From NCBI GenBank assembly GCA_004560915.1, contig SFTR01000012.1, positions 1 through 14,295 on the forward strand: a stretch of 14,295 bases of DNA, read 5' to 3'. The notes beneath the pieces were generated by a model, which ran no database searches, was not told the origin of the DNA, and saw only the letters and a list, made by a program, of their open reading frames with translations. The stretch's first letter is position 1. Each line of letters starts with the position of its first letter. Below are positions 13,827 to 14,295 of the stretch, one piece after another. The DNA is from a bacterium. GTDB taxonomy: Bacteria > Bacillota_I > Bacilli_A > RF39 > UBA660. A program made the translations under genes and the position numbers.

Positions 13827-14295
13827 TTAAATATCTCCAATAGTTTTTTGTTTAGTAACTTTCTTCTTAGCAATTAGCCAACTATATTTATCCTTAACAA
13901 TTGTATTGCCACAGAATTTACATTTATCACTTTGATTTTTCTTAGATATAGGTGCTCCACAAGCAGGACACTTATTTTCTGATTTCTTTTGTGTACTTAC
14001 ATATGTTACTACACATTCAATATTTATTTTAGTATTTTGACCTCTAGCAATAGTAGTAAAACCTTTATTAACAATATAATCTGTTAAAGTTATATCAAAC
14101 TTAGCATCTATACTGTATTTACCATTTTCATTTTTAACACTAGTAAATATACAAGAATATATTTTAATATTTTCAATAATATTTTTTTGATTTTTCCTTT
14201 CTAAAGATTCAAGCATAGTTTTATAAGAATTATATAAGTCATCAGTAGTTAGTGATCTAATAGTTTCATAATCAAAATTCATCCATGCTTCTTGT
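13827..14295 (-). CDS. Tim44-like domain protein with C-terminal zinc ribbon, 5' end outside window
   Basis: The frame is open to the right edge, and the residues before the ATG at 14282 ('QEAW') fit the family's '..QEAWM..DYE.IR.L', so the gene runs on beyond the window and the visible 156 residues are its C-terminal part. The motif 'MNFDYETIRSLTTDDLYNSY' with the following beta sheet region ('IYSCIFTSV', 'AKFDITLTDYIV', 'NIECVVTYV') looks like the Tim44/MbA domain found in many Bacillota membrane proteins. A zinc ribbon follows: 'CPACGAP' and 'CKFCG', four cysteines about 17 residues apart. Full-length relatives usually begin with membrane helices; those would lie outside. The bacterial function is not known. 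Family fit moderate to good. Confidence 0.7.
   Translation of the reverse strand, partial: QEAWMNFDYETIRSLTTDDLYNSYKTMLESLERKNQKNIIENIKIYSCIFTSVKNENGKYSIDAKFDITLTDYIVNKGFTTIARGQNTKINIECVVTYVSTQKKSENKCPACGAPISKKNQSDKCKFCGNTIVKDKYSWLIAKKKVTKQKTIGDI

Noticed and set aside
1..14295. TGA read as tryptophan as in mycoplasmas.
   Set aside because: All genes have full length under the standard bacterial code, Trp is TGG, and no in-frame TGA is seen.

Overview
The window is very AT-rich, gene-dense bacterial DNA. Trp is read from TGG and all 15 genes stop at TAA or TAG. Several genes point to a spore-forming or recently spore-forming low-GC Bacillota: a CotF-type coat protein, a CotJB/CotJC pair, a Clostridium-type FeoA/FeoB, a HAAS-domain membrane protein and a Tim44-like/zinc-ribbon protein. 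The extreme AT bias, very short leaders and compact spacing suggest an uncultured gut lineage near Mollicutes/Erysipelotrichia (for example the RF39 group). That placement is inference. I see no insertion sequence, prophage, CRISPR array or rRNA.

Layout, left to right. (1) 1-305: the end of a CotF-like spore coat gene and its terminator. (2) 379-2265: a secreted staphylococcal-type nuclease with an amphipathic C-terminal tail, then a HAAS-domain membrane protein with a strong promoter of its own. A small unknown membrane protein faces it on the minus strand, and the two stop codons overlap inside a terminator hairpin. (3) 2708-4904: feoA-feoB, ferrous iron uptake. (4) 4911-5064: a minus-strand tRNA-Asn with a near-perfect promoter, its own terminator and an unusual T-loop. 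(5) 5126-6225: a stand-alone ClpA/ClpB-like AAA+ ATPase and terminator. (6) 6315-7887: a two-gene ABC exporter (ATPase plus membrane subunit, BcrAB-like). (7) 7884-8934, minus strand: cotJB-cotJC behind a sequence resembling a sigma-E promoter. (8) 9068-11403: tsaE (tRNA t6A synthesis), then a membrane-anchored HExxH metallopeptidase-like protein. (9) 11445-13787: phosphoketolase. (10) 13827-14295, minus strand: the C-terminal part of a Tim44-like protein with a zinc ribbon.

The genes form short, independent transcription units. Only feoA-feoB, the ABC pair and cotJB-cotJC are clear operons. Functionally this is mostly chromosomal core and envelope content: iron uptake, tRNA and its modification, the heterofermentative phosphoketolase, an exporter and spore coat. 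The less explained parts are the metallopeptidase-like protein, the lone AAA+ protein, the nuclease tail, the small membrane protein and the N-terminal extension on CotJB. I find no convincing multi-gene novel defence or mobile system here.
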